Source of the DNA: Edaphochlamys debaryana
Taxonomy: Eukaryota > Chlorophyta > Chlorophyceae > Chlamydomonadales
DNA length: 64,000 nt
Assembly (NCBI GenBank): GCA_016858145.1
Contig: JAEHOE010000089.1
Coordinates: forward strand, 310,001 to 374,000
Reading direction: 5' to 3'
The notes under the pieces are model-generated. The model did no database searches. It had not been told where the DNA came from and was given only the letters and a program-made list of their open reading frames with translations. Numbering within the stretch: position 1 is the stretch's first letter; the number at the start of each line of letters is the position of its first letter. Shown here piece after piece: positions 63,811 through 64,000 of the stretch. Both the position numbers and the translations under genes were made by a program.

Positions 63811-64000
63811 GTGAGGGGGAGCTGCAGCCGTGGACGCACGGCTGTGGGGACGGCGTGGTGGACTGTGCTTGGTTGCCCTGTACAGACGGCTTGGCCCCGC
63901 AACCTCCCCACTTCGCTCCTAAACTCTAAGAACAGGGACCACTTAACCTGCGAGCCGCACTTGGCCTGCATATCACGCAGGGCTAAAGGCAGTGAGGGCG

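Larger units (their letters stand above)
59137..64000 (+). repeat. tandem units of about 2.2 kb carrying copies C, D and E
   Basis: Long stretches recur at offsets of 2170-2191 bp. For example 60,005-60,590 matches 62,196-62,776, and 60,741-61,310 matches 62,920-63,475. The third unit runs off the right edge. Units contain one gene copy each with its intergenic sequence. Confidence 0.9.

Overview
The window looks like nuclear DNA of a volvocine green alga (Chlamydomonas or a close relative). It is GC-rich. Genes are cut into many small exons with GTGAG/GTAAG donors and pyrimidine-CAG acceptors. There is an organellar, bacterial-type glycyl-tRNA synthetase with a transit-like N-terminus. There is also a non-LTR element with the two-endonuclease layout described for Dualen in Chlamydomonas reinhardtii. 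The species is inferred, not proven.

Layout. 1-0.51 kb: edge of a 250-bp tandem array. 0.9-6.6 kb, minus: a gene of about 19 exons whose N-terminal part resembles a jacalin-like lectin and whose remainder resembles the aerolysin/ETX-MTX2 pore-forming fold, with a long Ser/Thr-rich part. 7.1-9.3 kb, plus: an unrecognised multi-exon gene with a basic C-terminus. 9.4-20.57 kb, plus: a Dualen-type element with an 87-bp monomer array, a Josephin-like cysteine protease, APE endonuclease, RT, RNase H, and a CCHC plus restriction-like endonuclease. It ends in an (ATT)n tail and has several frameshifts. 21.3-24.1 kb, plus: another unrecognised multi-exon gene. 26.9-36.6 kb, plus: a fused alpha-beta glycyl-tRNA synthetase. 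My 27-exon model gives 1080 aa with every splice phase consistent.

38.8-64 kb is a cluster of five paralogous copies (A-E) of an unnamed small gene. A and B are on minus, C, D and E on plus, with a head-to-head inversion junction near 59.14 kb and tandem units of about 2.2 kb to its right. Upstream exons of copy A run to 57.2 kb. The intron between exons at 41,838-41,930 and 56,937-57,005 holds, antisense to the gene, a Ty3/gypsy-type element of about 14.6 kb (42,322-56,886).

That element is the most unusual object here. Its pol frame is open to 56,166. It carries degenerate protease-like regions, a second zinc-knuckle-like module, RT and RNase H. Between RNase H and integrase lies a region resembling a C5-cytosine methyltransferase without its catalytic Pro-Cys. 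After a DDE integrase come a PHD finger and a second, N6-adenine-methyltransferase-like region. Its terminal repeats are arranged A1-internal-B1-A2-B2, the split-direct-repeat order known from DIRS/PAT/TOC1-type elements, although its integrase is DDE-type. A1 and A2 differ at only one position that I could find over 401 bp, so the insertion looks recent.
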